Positions 9,284-16,625 of a DNA stretch of 37,050 nucleotides are shown piece after piece. A model generated the notes under the pieces. That model saw only the letters and a list, made by a program, of their open reading frames with translations, made no database searches and was not told the DNA's origin. This DNA comes from Phycisphaerales bacterium (GTDB taxonomy: Bacteria > Planctomycetota > Phycisphaerae > UBA1845). The DNA lies in NCBI GenBank assembly GCA_003597935.1, contig QZJT01000028.1:1-37050 (forward strand), written 5' to 3'. The position numbers were made by a program, and so were the translations under genes. Every line of letters starts with the position of its first letter. Positions within the stretch are counted from its first letter, which is position 1.

Positions 9284-9364
9284 ATGATTTTTGGAGACCT
9301 GTTCACCGTGTTGTGCTCCGCGATGAAGAATCACCCTGACGGCTCTTCCGCCGGAGACGCATGA
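9284..9364 (+). CDS. Possible 26-residue micro-ORF between SPFH and RHH genes
   Basis: ATG at 9284 follows AAAAGG at a suitable distance and gives MIFGDLFTVLCSAMKNHPDG plus six more residues. Its TGA overlaps the ATG of the next gene in an ATGA junction (9361-9364), the usual sign of translational coupling. It starts 12 bases after the SPFH stop codon. There is no recognisable domain. It could be a real small protein, a leader that passes ribosomes to the next gene, or chance. Confidence 0.35.
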   Translation: MIFGDLFTVLCSAMKNHPDGSSAGDA

Positions 9365-9555
9365 GCTTGGCCGAGAAGAAGTCCATCCTGATCCGTCTGC
9401 CCGAGAGCCTGTGGGCCGACATCAAGCGGTGGGCCGACGACGACCTGCGCTCCGTCAACGCCCAGATCGAGTTCCTGCTGCGCGAGTCGGTCCGCCGCCG
9501 CAAGCGGCAGGCCGAGCCGCCGCCTGACTTAGACGACGAGCAGCCCGAGCCGTAG
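9361..9555 (+). CDS. Arc-like ribbon-helix-helix DNA-binding protein
   Basis: A 64-residue protein. It begins with a beta strand and helix typical of the Arc/MetJ fold: KKSILIRLPESLWADIKRWA (residues 6-25), then DDLRSVNAQIEFLLRESVRR, where NAQIEFLL is the second helix. The tail is Pro/Asp/Glu-rich. Proteins of this type bind DNA as dimers through the strand and often repress their own operons; many are antitoxins. GGAGA lies five or so bases before the ATG. Its place after an SPFH gene suggests it controls this operon, perhaps through the inverted repeat at 8330-8350; this is inference. Confidence 0.82.
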   Translation: MSLAEKKSILIRLPESLWADIKRWADDDLRSVNAQIEFLLRESVRRRKRQAEPPPDLDDEQPEP

Positions 9556-9693
9556 CATCCGGCCGGCCGGGAGGCATACAATGGAGCGATTCGGTGTGGT
9601 TGCCGCGGCCGGCGCGCCGACTCAGCGGAAATACACAGCCGGTTTGCCCGAATACCGCCCTGGCTGAAGGCGGCGAACGTGGTGAGGTGTCCG

Positions 9694-10515
9694 ATGTCCG
9701 AGTTCCTGAACGCCATCCAGACGTTTCTGCAACAGTCGGTGTCGCAGGCGACGCTCGAGCAGGCCCCCAAAGTCGCCGTCGTCGCCCTGATCGTCGGCGT
9801 GCTGCTCAGCGTGCTGGGGGCGAAGTTGGCGCGCTCCGCGCTGACCCTGGCCGGCGTGGTGGTCGGCGGCTACGTCGGGCTGAACATCCTCGCCCACGAC
9901 ACGGACTTCCCGCGGGCGTTGTGTGTGCTGCTGCCGGCCGCGATCGTCGGCGGCATCGCGTATCAGTCCTACCGGCTCTGGTCGGGAGCGCTGGCGGCGA
10001 CGCTGATCACGGCGCTGGCGATGGGCACGTTCAGCTATCAGCGGGTCTTGCCCTACGTGGCCGAACTCCAGGCCGCCGCGGCCGAAGCGGCCGCCAGTGT
10101 GCCCCCGCCCGGCCAGCTCGAGCTGCCCACCGCGGATCAACTGCATGCCGCCCCGGCCTCCGCCGCGGAGACCCTGCGCGGATATTGGACCCGCGCCAGC
10201 GAAGCGGATCCCCGGTTGGTCCCCCACGCCCGCTCGCTGGCCACCGCCGCCGCCCTGATGGGCCTGCTGGTCGGCATGATCTTCCTTCGGGCTTCGATGA
10301 TCCTGTGTACGTCCTTTCTGGGGACCGTGCTGCTGGGCAGCGGCATGACGGAGATCATCCGCGCCTTCAGCCCCGGGTTTTATCAGTCGCTGGTGGACTA
10401 CCCCAACGTCGGCGCCACCGCGATGGGCGCCTGTTTCGTCATCTCCCTCATCATGCAGGCCCGTTTAACACGCCCGTCCAGGAGCGGCAGCGTCGCCGAG
10501 CCGGCCACCGCCTGA
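9694..10515 (+). CDS. Multi-pass membrane protein, DUF4203/TMEM198-like
   Basis: The product is 273 residues with about six hydrophobic helices in two blocks. Residues about 25-115 hold VAVVALIVGVLLSVLGAKLA, then a Gly-rich helix (LTLAGVVVGGYVGLNIL) and two more. A soluble stretch of about 80 residues (Ala/Pro-rich, with a GQLELPTADQL segment) follows, and then two or three more helices. The layout of small-residue-rich helices and arginine-containing turns resembles the TM7S3/TM198-like (DUF4203) family; function unknown. The ATG at 9694 is preferred because GAGG lies six to nine bases before it; an in-frame GTG at 9679 would overlap that site. The next gene has the same character, so the two may form a complex. 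The 138 bases before it hold only a doubtful 28-codon ORF. Confidence 0.75.
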   Translation: MSEFLNAIQTFLQQSVSQATLEQAPKVAVVALIVGVLLSVLGAKLARSALTLAGVVVGGYVGLNILAHDTDFPRALCVLLPAAIVGGIAYQSYRLWSGALAATLITALAMGTFSYQRVLPYVAELQAAAAEAAASVPPPGQLELPTADQLHAAPASAAETLRGYWTRASEADPRLVPHARSLATAAALMGLLVGMIFLRASMILCTSFLGTVLLGSGMTEIIRAFSPGFYQSLVDYPNVGATAMGACFVISLIMQARLTRPSRSGSVAEPATA

Positions 10516-10590
10516 CCGCGAATCGTATGATTCCCATATACGCGCCACGCGCGGCTCCCGCGCGCGGCGCGCCCTCAGGAGTCGACCGGC

Positions 10591-11199
10591 GTGAAGTGGG
10601 TGACCGAATGGGTAACGTGGATTCAGTCAGGTGAGTCGCTGGTCGGTCTGCCCCTGGCGGCCGCCGGCGTCGTCCTGATGGTGCTCGGCTGGCGGGTGTG
10701 GCGGGTCAGTCTGGCGATCACCTACGGACTGGTGGGCTACGCGGTTTGCGACGCTTTCGTCAAAGCGGGCGACGATCAGCTTTTCTATGGGATCGTCACC
10801 GGCGTCGTGCTGACGGTGCTCAGCGGCGTGCTCTCCAACTACGCGGTGGCTGCGGCCGGCGGTCTGATCGGCGCCGCGGTCTTTCGCGGCGTGCTGACCG
10901 GGTTCGGCCTGCACGGCAGCGCCTTGTGGGTCGGCCTGGGGTTGGCGTTCGTGGGGGGCACGGCCCTGTCCTGCATCAACCGCCGCAAGGTCGCGATGGT
11001 CATCACCTCGTTTCAAGGTTCGATCCTGGTGGTGGCCGGGATGGCGGCGCTGGTCTCGCAGCAGCCCGGCATGGCCGCGTTCTTCCGTGGCACCGCCGAT
11101 GGCAGTAAGATATTCCTTCCGTTCATCATCCTGGTTCCGACGGTCATCGGAGCGTTTCTGCAAGCCGCGGACATCCGCAAATCGGAGGCCGGAAACTGA
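10591..11199 (+). CDS. Multi-pass membrane protein, DUF4203/TMEM198-like
   Basis: The product is 202 residues with about seven hydrophobic segments: VGLPLAAAGVVLMVLGWRVW, VSLAITYGLVGYAVC, a paired hairpin around IVTGVVLTVLSGVLSNYAVA, GGLIGAAVFRGVLTGFGL, VGLGLAFVGGTALSC, VITSFQGSILVVAGMAAL and FLPFIILVPTVIGAFLQA. Gly-rich helices and basic cytosolic turns (NRRKVAM) fit the TM7S3/TM198-like (DUF4203) family. The start is GTG with AGGAG ten bases upstream. It lies 75 bases after a related membrane protein and is followed by a strong hairpin. No catalytic residues are apparent; a transport or membrane-organising role is possible but not shown. Confidence 0.75.
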   Translation: MKWVTEWVTWIQSGESLVGLPLAAAGVVLMVLGWRVWRVSLAITYGLVGYAVCDAFVKAGDDQLFYGIVTGVVLTVLSGVLSNYAVAAAGGLIGAAVFRGVLTGFGLHGSALWVGLGLAFVGGTALSCINRRKVAMVITSFQGSILVVAGMAALVSQQPGMAAFFRGTADGSKIFLPFIILVPTVIGAFLQAADIRKSEAGN

Positions 11200-11205
11200 C
11201 GGGCG

Positions 11206-11232
11206 CCGCCTCGTGCGGCCCGCACGAGGCGG
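11206..11232 (+). promoter_or_regulatory. 12-bp perfect hairpin covering the ribosome binding site of the next gene
   Basis: Arms CCGCCTCGTGCG (11206-11217) and CGCACGAGGCGG (11221-11232) pair perfectly across a 3-base loop. The 3' arm contains GAGG, the only Shine-Dalgarno-like sequence before the ATG at 11236. No T-run follows, so a translation-controlling hairpin, or a processed 3' end for the upstream membrane-protein gene, is more likely than an intrinsic terminator. Confidence 0.65.
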
Positions 11233-11235
11233 ACT

Positions 11236-12039
11236 ATGACGGACCTCAAGCTCGGCATCGACATCGACGACCTGCGCCTGGATCCACGGCGGGGATTCAC
11301 CCGGGCGGCCGAACTCGGTTTCCGCGCCGTCGAAGTGGCCACGGTGGCGGGCGAACTGGCCCCGGCCAACCTTACGCACAGCGCCCGCCGGCACCTGTCG
11401 CGGTTCGTTCGCGCGCTGGGGTTGGATTTCACCGCCCTGGTCGGCGACATGCCCGCCCGGCTGCGCCTGACGGACCCGGCCACCAATGCTGAGGTCGTCG
11501 ATCGGCTCCGTGACGTCCTGATCCTCGCCCGCGACCTGCGCGTGCCGATCGTGACCACGTCCGTGTCCGCCCTCACCCATCCCGGCACGGGCGAACCGTC
11601 GTCGCACGCCATCGACGCCCTCCGCCAGATCGCGGACGACGCCGACCGGACGGGCACGATCTTCGCCCTGCGGCCAGCCGGCGACTCGGCCGAACGACTG
11701 GCCCGCCTGCTGGATGACTTGAACTGCCCGGCCGTCAGGATCTGCCTCGACCCGGCGGCGATGGTCATGTCCGGCCAGGATCCCGGCGCGGTGCTGACCA
11801 GCGCGGCCGACCAGGTCGTCCTCAGTCACCTTCGCGACGGAACGGCCGGATCGAGCGAGCACGCCGGCGCGGAGACGGCTCTGGGCGAGGGCGAGGTGGA
11901 CCTGCTCGGCCATTTGATGCTGCTGGACGTGGGCGAATACCACGGCCCGCACATTCTCCGCCGCCGCTGCGGCGACCGGCCGGAAGGCGACCTGCAGGCG
12001 GCGAAGGAGTACGTCGAGAGTCTCCTCGGTCAGGAGTGA
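11236..12039 (+). CDS. Xylose isomerase-like TIM-barrel protein (sugar phosphate isomerase/epimerase family)
   Basis: A 267-residue soluble protein. The N-terminus (KLGIDIDDLRLDPRRGFTRA, then LGFRAVEVATVAGEL) has the beta1-alpha1-beta2 start of AP-endonuclease-2/xylose-isomerase-like barrels. Later come LRVPIVTTSVSALT, GTIFALRPAGDS, VRICLDPAAMVM, QVVLSHLRDG and EVDLLGHLMLLDVGEYHGPH, which sit at the expected strand ends. In active members of this fold, Glu, Asp, His and Glu ligands bind a divalent metal at these places; here Asp (CLDP), His (LSH) and Glu (GEVD) can be matched but the first Glu is replaced (ALRP), so activity and substrate are uncertain. Translation may be held back by the hairpin over its ribosome binding site. 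Confidence 0.82.
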   Translation: MTDLKLGIDIDDLRLDPRRGFTRAAELGFRAVEVATVAGELAPANLTHSARRHLSRFVRALGLDFTALVGDMPARLRLTDPATNAEVVDRLRDVLILARDLRVPIVTTSVSALTHPGTGEPSSHAIDALRQIADDADRTGTIFALRPAGDSAERLARLLDDLNCPAVRICLDPAAMVMSGQDPGAVLTSAADQVVLSHLRDGTAGSSEHAGAETALGEGEVDLLGHLMLLDVGEYHGPHILRRRCGDRPEGDLQAAKEYVESLLGQE

Positions 12040-12145
12040 TCGGAGACGCACGGTCCACTCCGCCGATCGCCCCGGTTGATTTCCGCCGCCATCCGCAGCA
12101 CTCTACCGCAGATCGAACCACCGACGGACCCTCGGACGAGATGCC

Positions 12146-12913
12146 ATGCGCAAACCCCTGGCTGCCGGCAACTGGAAGATGCACAAGACGCTCGCCGAAG
12201 CGCGGGCATTGGTTTCAGCGCTGCGGGCGGGCCTGGAAGCCCGGCCCGGCATCAGCGGGCGCGTGGACGTGGCGATCTTCCCGCCGGCCACGCTCCTGTT
12301 CCCCATCGCCAAGGCGGTCGACGGATCGCCCATCGTTTTCGGGGCTCAGAATGCCCATTTCGAGGCCCAGGGGGCGTTCACGGGGGAAGTGTCCGTCCCC
12401 ATGGTCAAGGAGACCGGCGCCGCGACGGTGCTCGTGGGGCACAGCGAGCGCCGGCACGTTTTCGGCGAATCGGCCGATATTCTGACGCGCAAGGTCGCGG
12501 CGGTGCTGGGAGCGGGGCTGACGTGCGTCTACTGCGTCGGCGAGACGCTCGACGAACGGGAGGCGGGCCGCACGGAGCGGGTCGTGGGCGATCAGCTCGA
12601 TGCCGCCCTGGGCGGCGGGATGGATCTCGTGCGGGTGGTGATCGCGTATGAGCCGGTGTGGGCGATCGGGACCGGTCGCACGGCCACGCCCCAGACGGCG
12701 CAACAGGCACACGCCTTCATCCGGGCGCGCTTGTCGGAAATGTATGGCCAGTCCGCCGCGGCCGCGACCCGGATCCTCTACGGCGGCAGCGTCAAGCCGG
12801 GCAACGCCGCGGAGTTGATGGCCGGCCCGGACGTGGACGGCGTGCTGGTGGGCGGGGCCTGCCTTGTCGCGGACGACTTCCTGGCGATAATCGACGCGGT
12901 CGCCGCCGGGTAG
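12146..12913 (+). CDS. tpiA: Triose-phosphate isomerase
   Basis: The 255-residue protein interconverts dihydroxyacetone phosphate and glyceraldehyde 3-phosphate in glycolysis and gluconeogenesis. All catalytic landmarks are present: AGNWKMH with Asn9 and Lys11, the electrophilic His99 in VGHSERR, the base Glu169 in AYEPVWAIGTG, whose following residues are the mobile loop 6, and the phosphate-binding ILYGGSVKPGN near the C-terminus. Length is normal. It opens a housekeeping run (secG, yicC, gmk, rpoZ, coaC, coaB); tpiA followed by secG is a common bacterial pair. Between 12040 and 12145 I see no further gene. Confidence 0.98.
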   Translation: MRKPLAAGNWKMHKTLAEARALVSALRAGLEARPGISGRVDVAIFPPATLLFPIAKAVDGSPIVFGAQNAHFEAQGAFTGEVSVPMVKETGAATVLVGHSERRHVFGESADILTRKVAAVLGAGLTCVYCVGETLDEREAGRTERVVGDQLDAALGGGMDLVRVVIAYEPVWAIGTGRTATPQTAQQAHAFIRARLSEMYGQSAAAATRILYGGSVKPGNAAELMAGPDVDGVLVGGACLVADDFLAIIDAVAAG

Positions 12914-12987
12914 CCGTTCCCATGACCGACCTGGTGTGGTATCCTGCTGGGTTCCGAGTTGGGCGGCCCCGGCATTCTGGCGGCAGA

Positions 12988-13109
12988 CACCGGTTGAAAA
13001 CCGGTGCCACAGCAAACCGGTGCCACAGCAAACCGGTGCCACAGCGAACTGGTGCCACAGCGAACTGGTGCCACAGCGAACTGGTGCCACAGAAGAGCGG
13101 CGCCACCTG
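12988..13109. repeat. Hairpin followed by 16-bp tandem repeat, six copies plus one decayed
   Basis: The segment begins with a hairpin (CACCGGTT, loop GAA, AACCGGTG at 12988-13006) and continues as a 16-bp unit, ARACYGGTGCCACAGC, starting at 12998 and repeated every 16 bases to 13093; a decayed copy runs to 13109. Copies 1-3 read AAACCGG and copies 4-6 GAACTGG, as if amplified in two steps. The CCGGTGCCACA core matches the hairpin repeats near 16466, 22957 and 26705. Confidence 0.9.
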
Positions 13110-13144
13110 GGGAGTTACGAGCTTCTTTAGAAACTGTGGGTGCG

Positions 13145-13657
13145 ATGTTCTCGACTGTCACGATACTTGGGCTGATTCTGATCTGCGGCCTGCTGATCCT
13201 GATTATTCTGCTCCAGAAGGGCCGCGGCGGTGGACTGGCCGGCGCGTTCGGCGGGGCCGGTGGGGCGGGCAGCGCCTTCGGGACGAAGACCGGAGACGTC
13301 TTTACGTGGGTCACGGTCGTGCTGGCCGGGCTGTACATGCTGCTGAGCATCGCGGGCAATTACTTCATGGACCGCACGCCGACCGCCAGCGCCCAGACGC
13401 TTAATCCGCTCGGAACCGTGCCGGTCGATGCTGATGAGTCGCCAGACGTCCCGCTGCCGGCGGAATCCGTCGCGCCTGAAGCGCCGTCCGACGCCGACGG
13501 CGCCGCTCCGAGTGTTCCTGCCGAGGACGACTCGGGTGACACGCCGTCCCCGGCGGATGGTATTGCGCCGGCCGAAGGAGAGGGCGACGCGCCTTCCCCG
13601 GCCAATGAGGAAGCGGCGGGCGGCGGCGGTGACGAAGGCGGCGCTGCGTCGCCCTGA
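13145..13657 (+). CDS. secG: SecG preprotein translocase subunit with long acidic tail
   Basis: SecG is a small membrane subunit that assists the SecYEG export channel. The first 80 residues match: helix 1 (TVTILGLILICGLLILIILL), the QKGRGGGLAGAFGG turn with the AFGTKTGD motif, then helix 2 (VTVVLAGLYMLLSIAGNYF). The normal protein would end about here. This one continues for about 90 residues rich in Pro, Ala, Asp, Glu and Ser (PSPADGIAPAEGEGDAPSPA), giving 170 residues in total. The ATG at 13145 is chosen because the frame upstream runs into the 16-bp repeat; the ribosome binding site is weak (GTGGG). The extension could be a disordered tail on the translocon. Confidence 0.9.
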   Translation: MFSTVTILGLILICGLLILIILLQKGRGGGLAGAFGGAGGAGSAFGTKTGDVFTWVTVVLAGLYMLLSIAGNYFMDRTPTASAQTLNPLGTVPVDADESPDVPLPAESVAPEAPSDADGAAPSVPAEDDSGDTPSPADGIAPAEGEGDAPSPANEEAAGGGGDEGGAASP

Positions 13658-13683
13658 CGAGCGATCGGCCAGGGGTCGAACGG

Positions 13684-14574
13684 ATGGCGACGCTGCTGTC
13701 GATGACCGGTTGCGGCGAGGCGCATTGCGCCCAGGACGGGATCAGCTACTCGCTGGAAATCCGTGCCTTCAACAACCGTTACTTCAAGGCGTCGATCAAG
13801 CTGCCGGAGACGTTGCAGTTTCTCGAGGAGCGCGTCGAGAAGGCGTTGCGGAGCGAACTCGGCCGCGGCAGCGTCATCTACCAGTTGCGCGTGCGAGATC
13901 AACGGGCCGCGGCCGCGTACGGCGTCAACGTTGCGGCGCTGCAGGCGTACGTCGATCAGATCAGCCGGGCGCGGCTGCCGGAAGGGGTGTCCGCCGCGGT
14001 GGATCTCGGCACGCTGGCGGCGCTGCCGGGCGTGTGCCAGCCGCCCGAACCGGACGAGGATTTCCGCCAGCAACAGGCGGCCATCATTGACCGTCTGACG
14101 CGCGAGGCGCTGGCGCACCTGGTCGCCATGCGGCTCCGCGAGGGCGAAGCGCTGCGGGCCGACCTGCGCGGCCACTGCGACGGCATCCGGGCGCAGTTGC
14201 AGCTCGTGGAACAGCGGGTGCCGGACGTGGTCGTCCTGTACCAGGAGCGGCTGGCCGCCCGCGTGAACACGCTGCTGGAGGAGTCGCGCTTGCAGCTCGA
14301 GGCGGACGCCCTGGCCCGCGAGGTGGCGCTCTATGCCGACCGTTGCGACGTGACCGAAGAGATCACGCGCTTGCGTTCCCATCTGGACCAGTTTCTGGCG
14401 GCGTGCGACAGCGGCGACCAGGTGGGGCGCAAGCTCGATTTTCTGGCCCAGGAGATGCTCCGCGAGGCGAACACCATCGGCAGCAAGAGCAACGACGTGC
14501 GCATCGTGCAGGCCATCGTCGAGATCAAGAGCCTGGTCGACCGGCTGAAGGAGCAGGTCCAGAATGTAGCGTGA
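13684..14574 (+). CDS. yicC: YicC/YloC family endoribonuclease
   Basis: The 296-residue protein has the family's N-terminal signature (LLSMTGCGEA, then SLEIRAFNNRYFKASIKLPE) and the highly conserved C-terminal block CDVTEEITRLRSHLDQF with GRKLDFLAQEMLREANTIGS and KSND. YicC proteins are divalent-metal-dependent endoribonucleases acting on structured RNA and sRNAs. Length is normal. Its place before gmk and rpoZ is a widespread bacterial arrangement. It starts 26 bases after the secG stop codon. Confidence 0.95.
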   Translation: MATLLSMTGCGEAHCAQDGISYSLEIRAFNNRYFKASIKLPETLQFLEERVEKALRSELGRGSVIYQLRVRDQRAAAAYGVNVAALQAYVDQISRARLPEGVSAAVDLGTLAALPGVCQPPEPDEDFRQQQAAIIDRLTREALAHLVAMRLREGEALRADLRGHCDGIRAQLQLVEQRVPDVVVLYQERLAARVNTLLEESRLQLEADALAREVALYADRCDVTEEITRLRSHLDQFLAACDSGDQVGRKLDFLAQEMLREANTIGSKSNDVRIVQAIVEIKSLVDRLKEQVQNVA

Positions 14575-14607
14575 CGCCGGGAACCCAGACCCCTGCCGAC
14601 GCTGGCA

Positions 14608-14738
14608 AGGTCGAAGGTCGAACGTCGAATGTTAAACGTCGAGCGTAGAACGTCGAACGTCGAATGTTAAACGTCGAACGTCGAATGTCGAATATCGAAT
14701 GTCGAATGTCGAACATCGAACATCGAGCGCCGAACGTG
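14608..14738. repeat. CGTCGAA-type simple repeat
   Basis: An irregular array of 8-10-base units, mostly CGTCGAAC or TGTCGAAT with interspersed GTTAAA, fills the space after yicC. The opposite strand reads through it as the repeated peptide FDVRHSTFDIRHS, which I take as an artefact. The unit contains the palindromic core TTCGA. Confidence 0.85.
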
Positions 14739-14776
14739 GATTGCGGCCCTGAAATCCACCGTGATGAAGTCTGCGT

Positions 14777-14905
14777 GCTCCGCTCTGCAGCCGCGAATGC
14801 GGCTGAGGGCTGTAGCCGCGGGTGAAGCCCGTCTGCGGGCGAACCCGCGGATGGGAGGGTCCTCGATCCCCCCCAGGGGAGCCGCGCAGCGGCGAAGGAG
14901 GGCGC
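14777..14905. repeat. Partial copy of the palindromic MITE-like element
   Basis: This matches the left arm of the elements at 22263 and 23780: GCCGCGAATGCGGC, then GGCTGTAGCCGCGGGTGAAG, the hairpin around CCCGTCTGCGGGCGAACC, a C-run at 14871 and GGGGAGCCGCGCAGCGGC. The right half is absent. The gmk gene begins 38 bases later. Confidence 0.8.
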
Positions 14906-14942
14906 GTGACGTGCGTCCATGGGAAATGAAGGCAGGTGCCCC

Positions 14943-15539
14943 ATGACGCCTGACGCGCCCGGTCAGCGCCGGGGGGGGCTGGTGATCATCAGCGGCCCGT
15001 CCGGCGTCGGCAAGAGCAGCATCTGCGCCGCCCTGCTGGATCGGCTTCCGGGCGCGGTGTGGAGCGTCTCGGTGACCACCCGGCCGCAGCGGCCGGGCGA
15101 CGTGCCGGGGCAGACGTACGAGTTCGTTTCCGAGGAGGAGTTCCAGCGGCGATCCGCGGCCGGGCACTTTCTGGAGGAGGCGGTCTACTGCGGCCACCGC
15201 TACGGCACCCCGAAGGCGCCGGTCGAGGCCGCCATCCGCGACGGCCGCGTCGTCGTTATGGAGATCGACGTGCAGGGGGCGATCCAGGCGGCCGCCCGCA
15301 TGCCGGACTCGTTCCGCATCTTCATCCTGCCACCCACGCCCGAGTCGCTGCGCGCCCGGCTGGAGGGCCGCAGGACCGAAGGCGAAGAGGCGCTGGCCCG
15401 CCGGCTGGCGAAGGCCGACGGCGAGATCGCGATCGCCCGCGACAGCGGGTGCTATCATCATTTCGTGGTCAACGACGACCTCGAATCGACCATTCAGCGC
15501 GTGCTGGACATCATCACACAGGAGACATCAAGCGCATGA
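14943..15539 (+). CDS. gmk: Guanylate kinase
   Basis: The 198-residue enzyme phosphorylates GMP to GDP with ATP. The Walker A motif is GPSGVGKSS (residues 18-26); SVTTRPQRPGDVPGQTY (about 45-62) and FLEEAVYCGHRYGTPKAPVE hold the GMP-binding Arg and Tyr residues, MEIDVQGA the Walker B region and LEGRRTEGEEALARRLAKA the lid arginines. ATG 14943 is preferred to 14919 because AGG precedes it at a proper distance. Its stop codon overlaps the rpoZ start by 4 bases (ATGA), so the two are translationally coupled. Confidence 0.97.
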   Translation: MTPDAPGQRRGGLVIISGPSGVGKSSICAALLDRLPGAVWSVSVTTRPQRPGDVPGQTYEFVSEEEFQRRSAAGHFLEEAVYCGHRYGTPKAPVEAAIRDGRVVVMEIDVQGAIQAAARMPDSFRIFILPPTPESLRARLEGRRTEGEEALARRLAKADGEIAIARDSGCYHHFVVNDDLESTIQRVLDIITQETSSA

Positions 15540-15769
15540 TTGCCGGATTGCAGGACGACCAGCTCATTCACAAGTTCGGCGGGCGTTTCAAGCTCACCGC
15601 CCTCATTCAGCGCCGCTGGCTTCAGCTCATGCAGGGCGCCCGCCCCATGGTGCCGCACGAGGGCCTGACCCCGCTGGAGGTGGTGGTCCAGGAGATCGCT
15701 GAGGGCAAGCTGGAGCTGACTATGGAGACGCCCGCGGAAGCGGGCGAGGACGTGGAGGTCGATGCCTGA
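15536..15769 (+). CDS. rpoZ: RNA polymerase omega subunit
   Basis: A 77-residue protein. GGRFKLTALIQRRWLQLMQG matches the conserved omega core (normally F-x-L-x-x-x-A-x-x-R-A-R-Q-L), and TPLEVVVQEIAEGKLEL the second helix. Omega helps assemble and stabilise beta-prime and binds ppGpp in some phyla. The usual ARQL is replaced by a divergent QRRWLQL, so the identification leans partly on the position directly after gmk, the normal order in many bacteria. The start overlaps gmk by 4 bases and the 3' end overlaps coaC by 8. Confidence 0.85.
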   Translation: MIAGLQDDQLIHKFGGRFKLTALIQRRWLQLMQGARPMVPHEGLTPLEVVVQEIAEGKLELTMETPAEAGEDVEVDA

Positions 15770-16385
15770 CGCCCCGGGACAGGCCAGCGTCCCCGGCCGC
15801 GAGGTGCTCGTCGGCGTCTGCGGCGGCATCGCCGCGTACAAGGTCTGCACCGTCGTCTCGCGGCTCGTCCAGTGCGGGGCCGGCGTGACGGTGGTGATGA
15901 CCCGCGCCGCTCGCGAGTTCGTCACGCCGCTGACCTTCAAGGCCCTGTCGGGCCGGCCGGTGGTGGACGACCTGTGGACCGCGCCCGACGCCCAGGATAC
16001 ACAGCACATACGCCTGACCGAACGGGCCGACCTGGTCCTGGTGGCCCCCGCGACGGCGAACATCATCGCCAAGATGGCCTGCGGCCTGGCCGACGAAGTG
16101 CTCAGCACGGTCCTTCTGGCCGCGGGTTCTCCGGTGCTGATCGCCCCCTCGATGAACGAGCGGATGTGGAACCACCCGGCCGTGCGCGCCAACATGACCA
16201 CCCTGCGTGACCGCGGCGTGATGGTGATCGAACCGGAATCCGGCTGGCTGGCCTGCCGCACCATCGGCGCCGGCCGCCTGGCCGACCCGGAACGAATCGC
16301 CGACGCGGTCCTGGACGCCCTTCGAGCAAGGTCCTCCGGCGCGCCTCGAGCAAGGAAGTCAGGCAGTCAGGCAGTAGGGGAGTAA
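15762..16385 (+). CDS. coaC: Phosphopantothenoylcysteine decarboxylase (CoaC part of coaBC)
   Basis: The FMN-dependent enzyme decarboxylates 4'-phosphopantothenoylcysteine in coenzyme A synthesis. It has the flavoprotein N-terminus VLVGVCGGIAAYK, the active-site His82 in DTQHIRLT, APATANIIAKMACGLADE, the substrate-clamp motif PSMNERMW (129-136) and Cys165 in ACRTIGAGRL, the reducing cysteine. In most bacteria this is the front half of a fused CoaBC protein; here it stops at 16383 inside a repeat. The last 18 residues or so are encoded by that repeat (GGCAGTCAGGCAGTAGGGGA). CoaB follows 240 bases later in the same frame. Confidence 0.93.
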   Translation: MPDAPGQASVPGREVLVGVCGGIAAYKVCTVVSRLVQCGAGVTVVMTRAAREFVTPLTFKALSGRPVVDDLWTAPDAQDTQHIRLTERADLVLVAPATANIIAKMACGLADEVLSTVLLAAGSPVLIAPSMNERMWNHPAVRANMTTLRDRGVMVIEPESGWLACRTIGAGRLADPERIADAVLDALRARSSGAPRARKSGSQAVGE

Positions 16386-16622
16386 GGGCGCGAGAGCGTG
16401 TGGCACCGGCATCTTGCTGGTGGTCGCGGCGAAGCCGCGACTGGCGTGGCCTGGAAGGCCACACCCACCGGCTGGAAGCCGGTGCCACACCGAAAGGCCG
16501 CCCTCCGCAAGCGCCATGCACCCGCGCGCGAGGGCGTAAGGGAATAAGGGCGCGAGGGACCTTCGACCTTCGACTCTACAACCTTCCAACCTTCAACCTT
16601 CCAACCTTCCAACCTTCAACCC
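16362..16622. repeat. Composite repeat block between coaC and coaB
   Basis: The order is: GGCAGT-type and GGGAGTAAGGGCGCGAG repeat (16362-16391); four successive 3-base-loop hairpins at about 16407-16425 (CACCGGCA/TGCTGGTG), 16424-16442 (GTCGCGGC/GCCGCGAC), 16446-16462 (GTGGCCT/AGGCCAC) and 16466-16484 (CACCGGCT/AGCCGGTG); a second GCGTAAGGGAATAAGGGCG repeat (about 16535-16556); then CCTTCCAACCTTCAA simple repeat to the coaB start. In the coaC/coaB frame the whole block has only two stops, TAA at 16383 and TAA near 16548, both in the same repeat type. Confidence 0.85.
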
Positions 16623-16625
16623 CTT

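Noticed and set aside
9581..9667. 28-codon ORF with GAGG at a good distance, between the RHH gene and the first membrane protein
   Set aside because: No recognisable features, overlaps GC-rich spacer, and no coupling to the next gene; kept only as a possibility.
12998..13109. CRISPR-like array
   Set aside because: Units of 16 bases are head to tail without spacers, and no cas gene is present.
14525..15461. Minus-strand ORFs with FDVRHSTFDI repeats
   Set aside because: They are translations of the CGTCGAA-type repeat running into the antisense of gmk.
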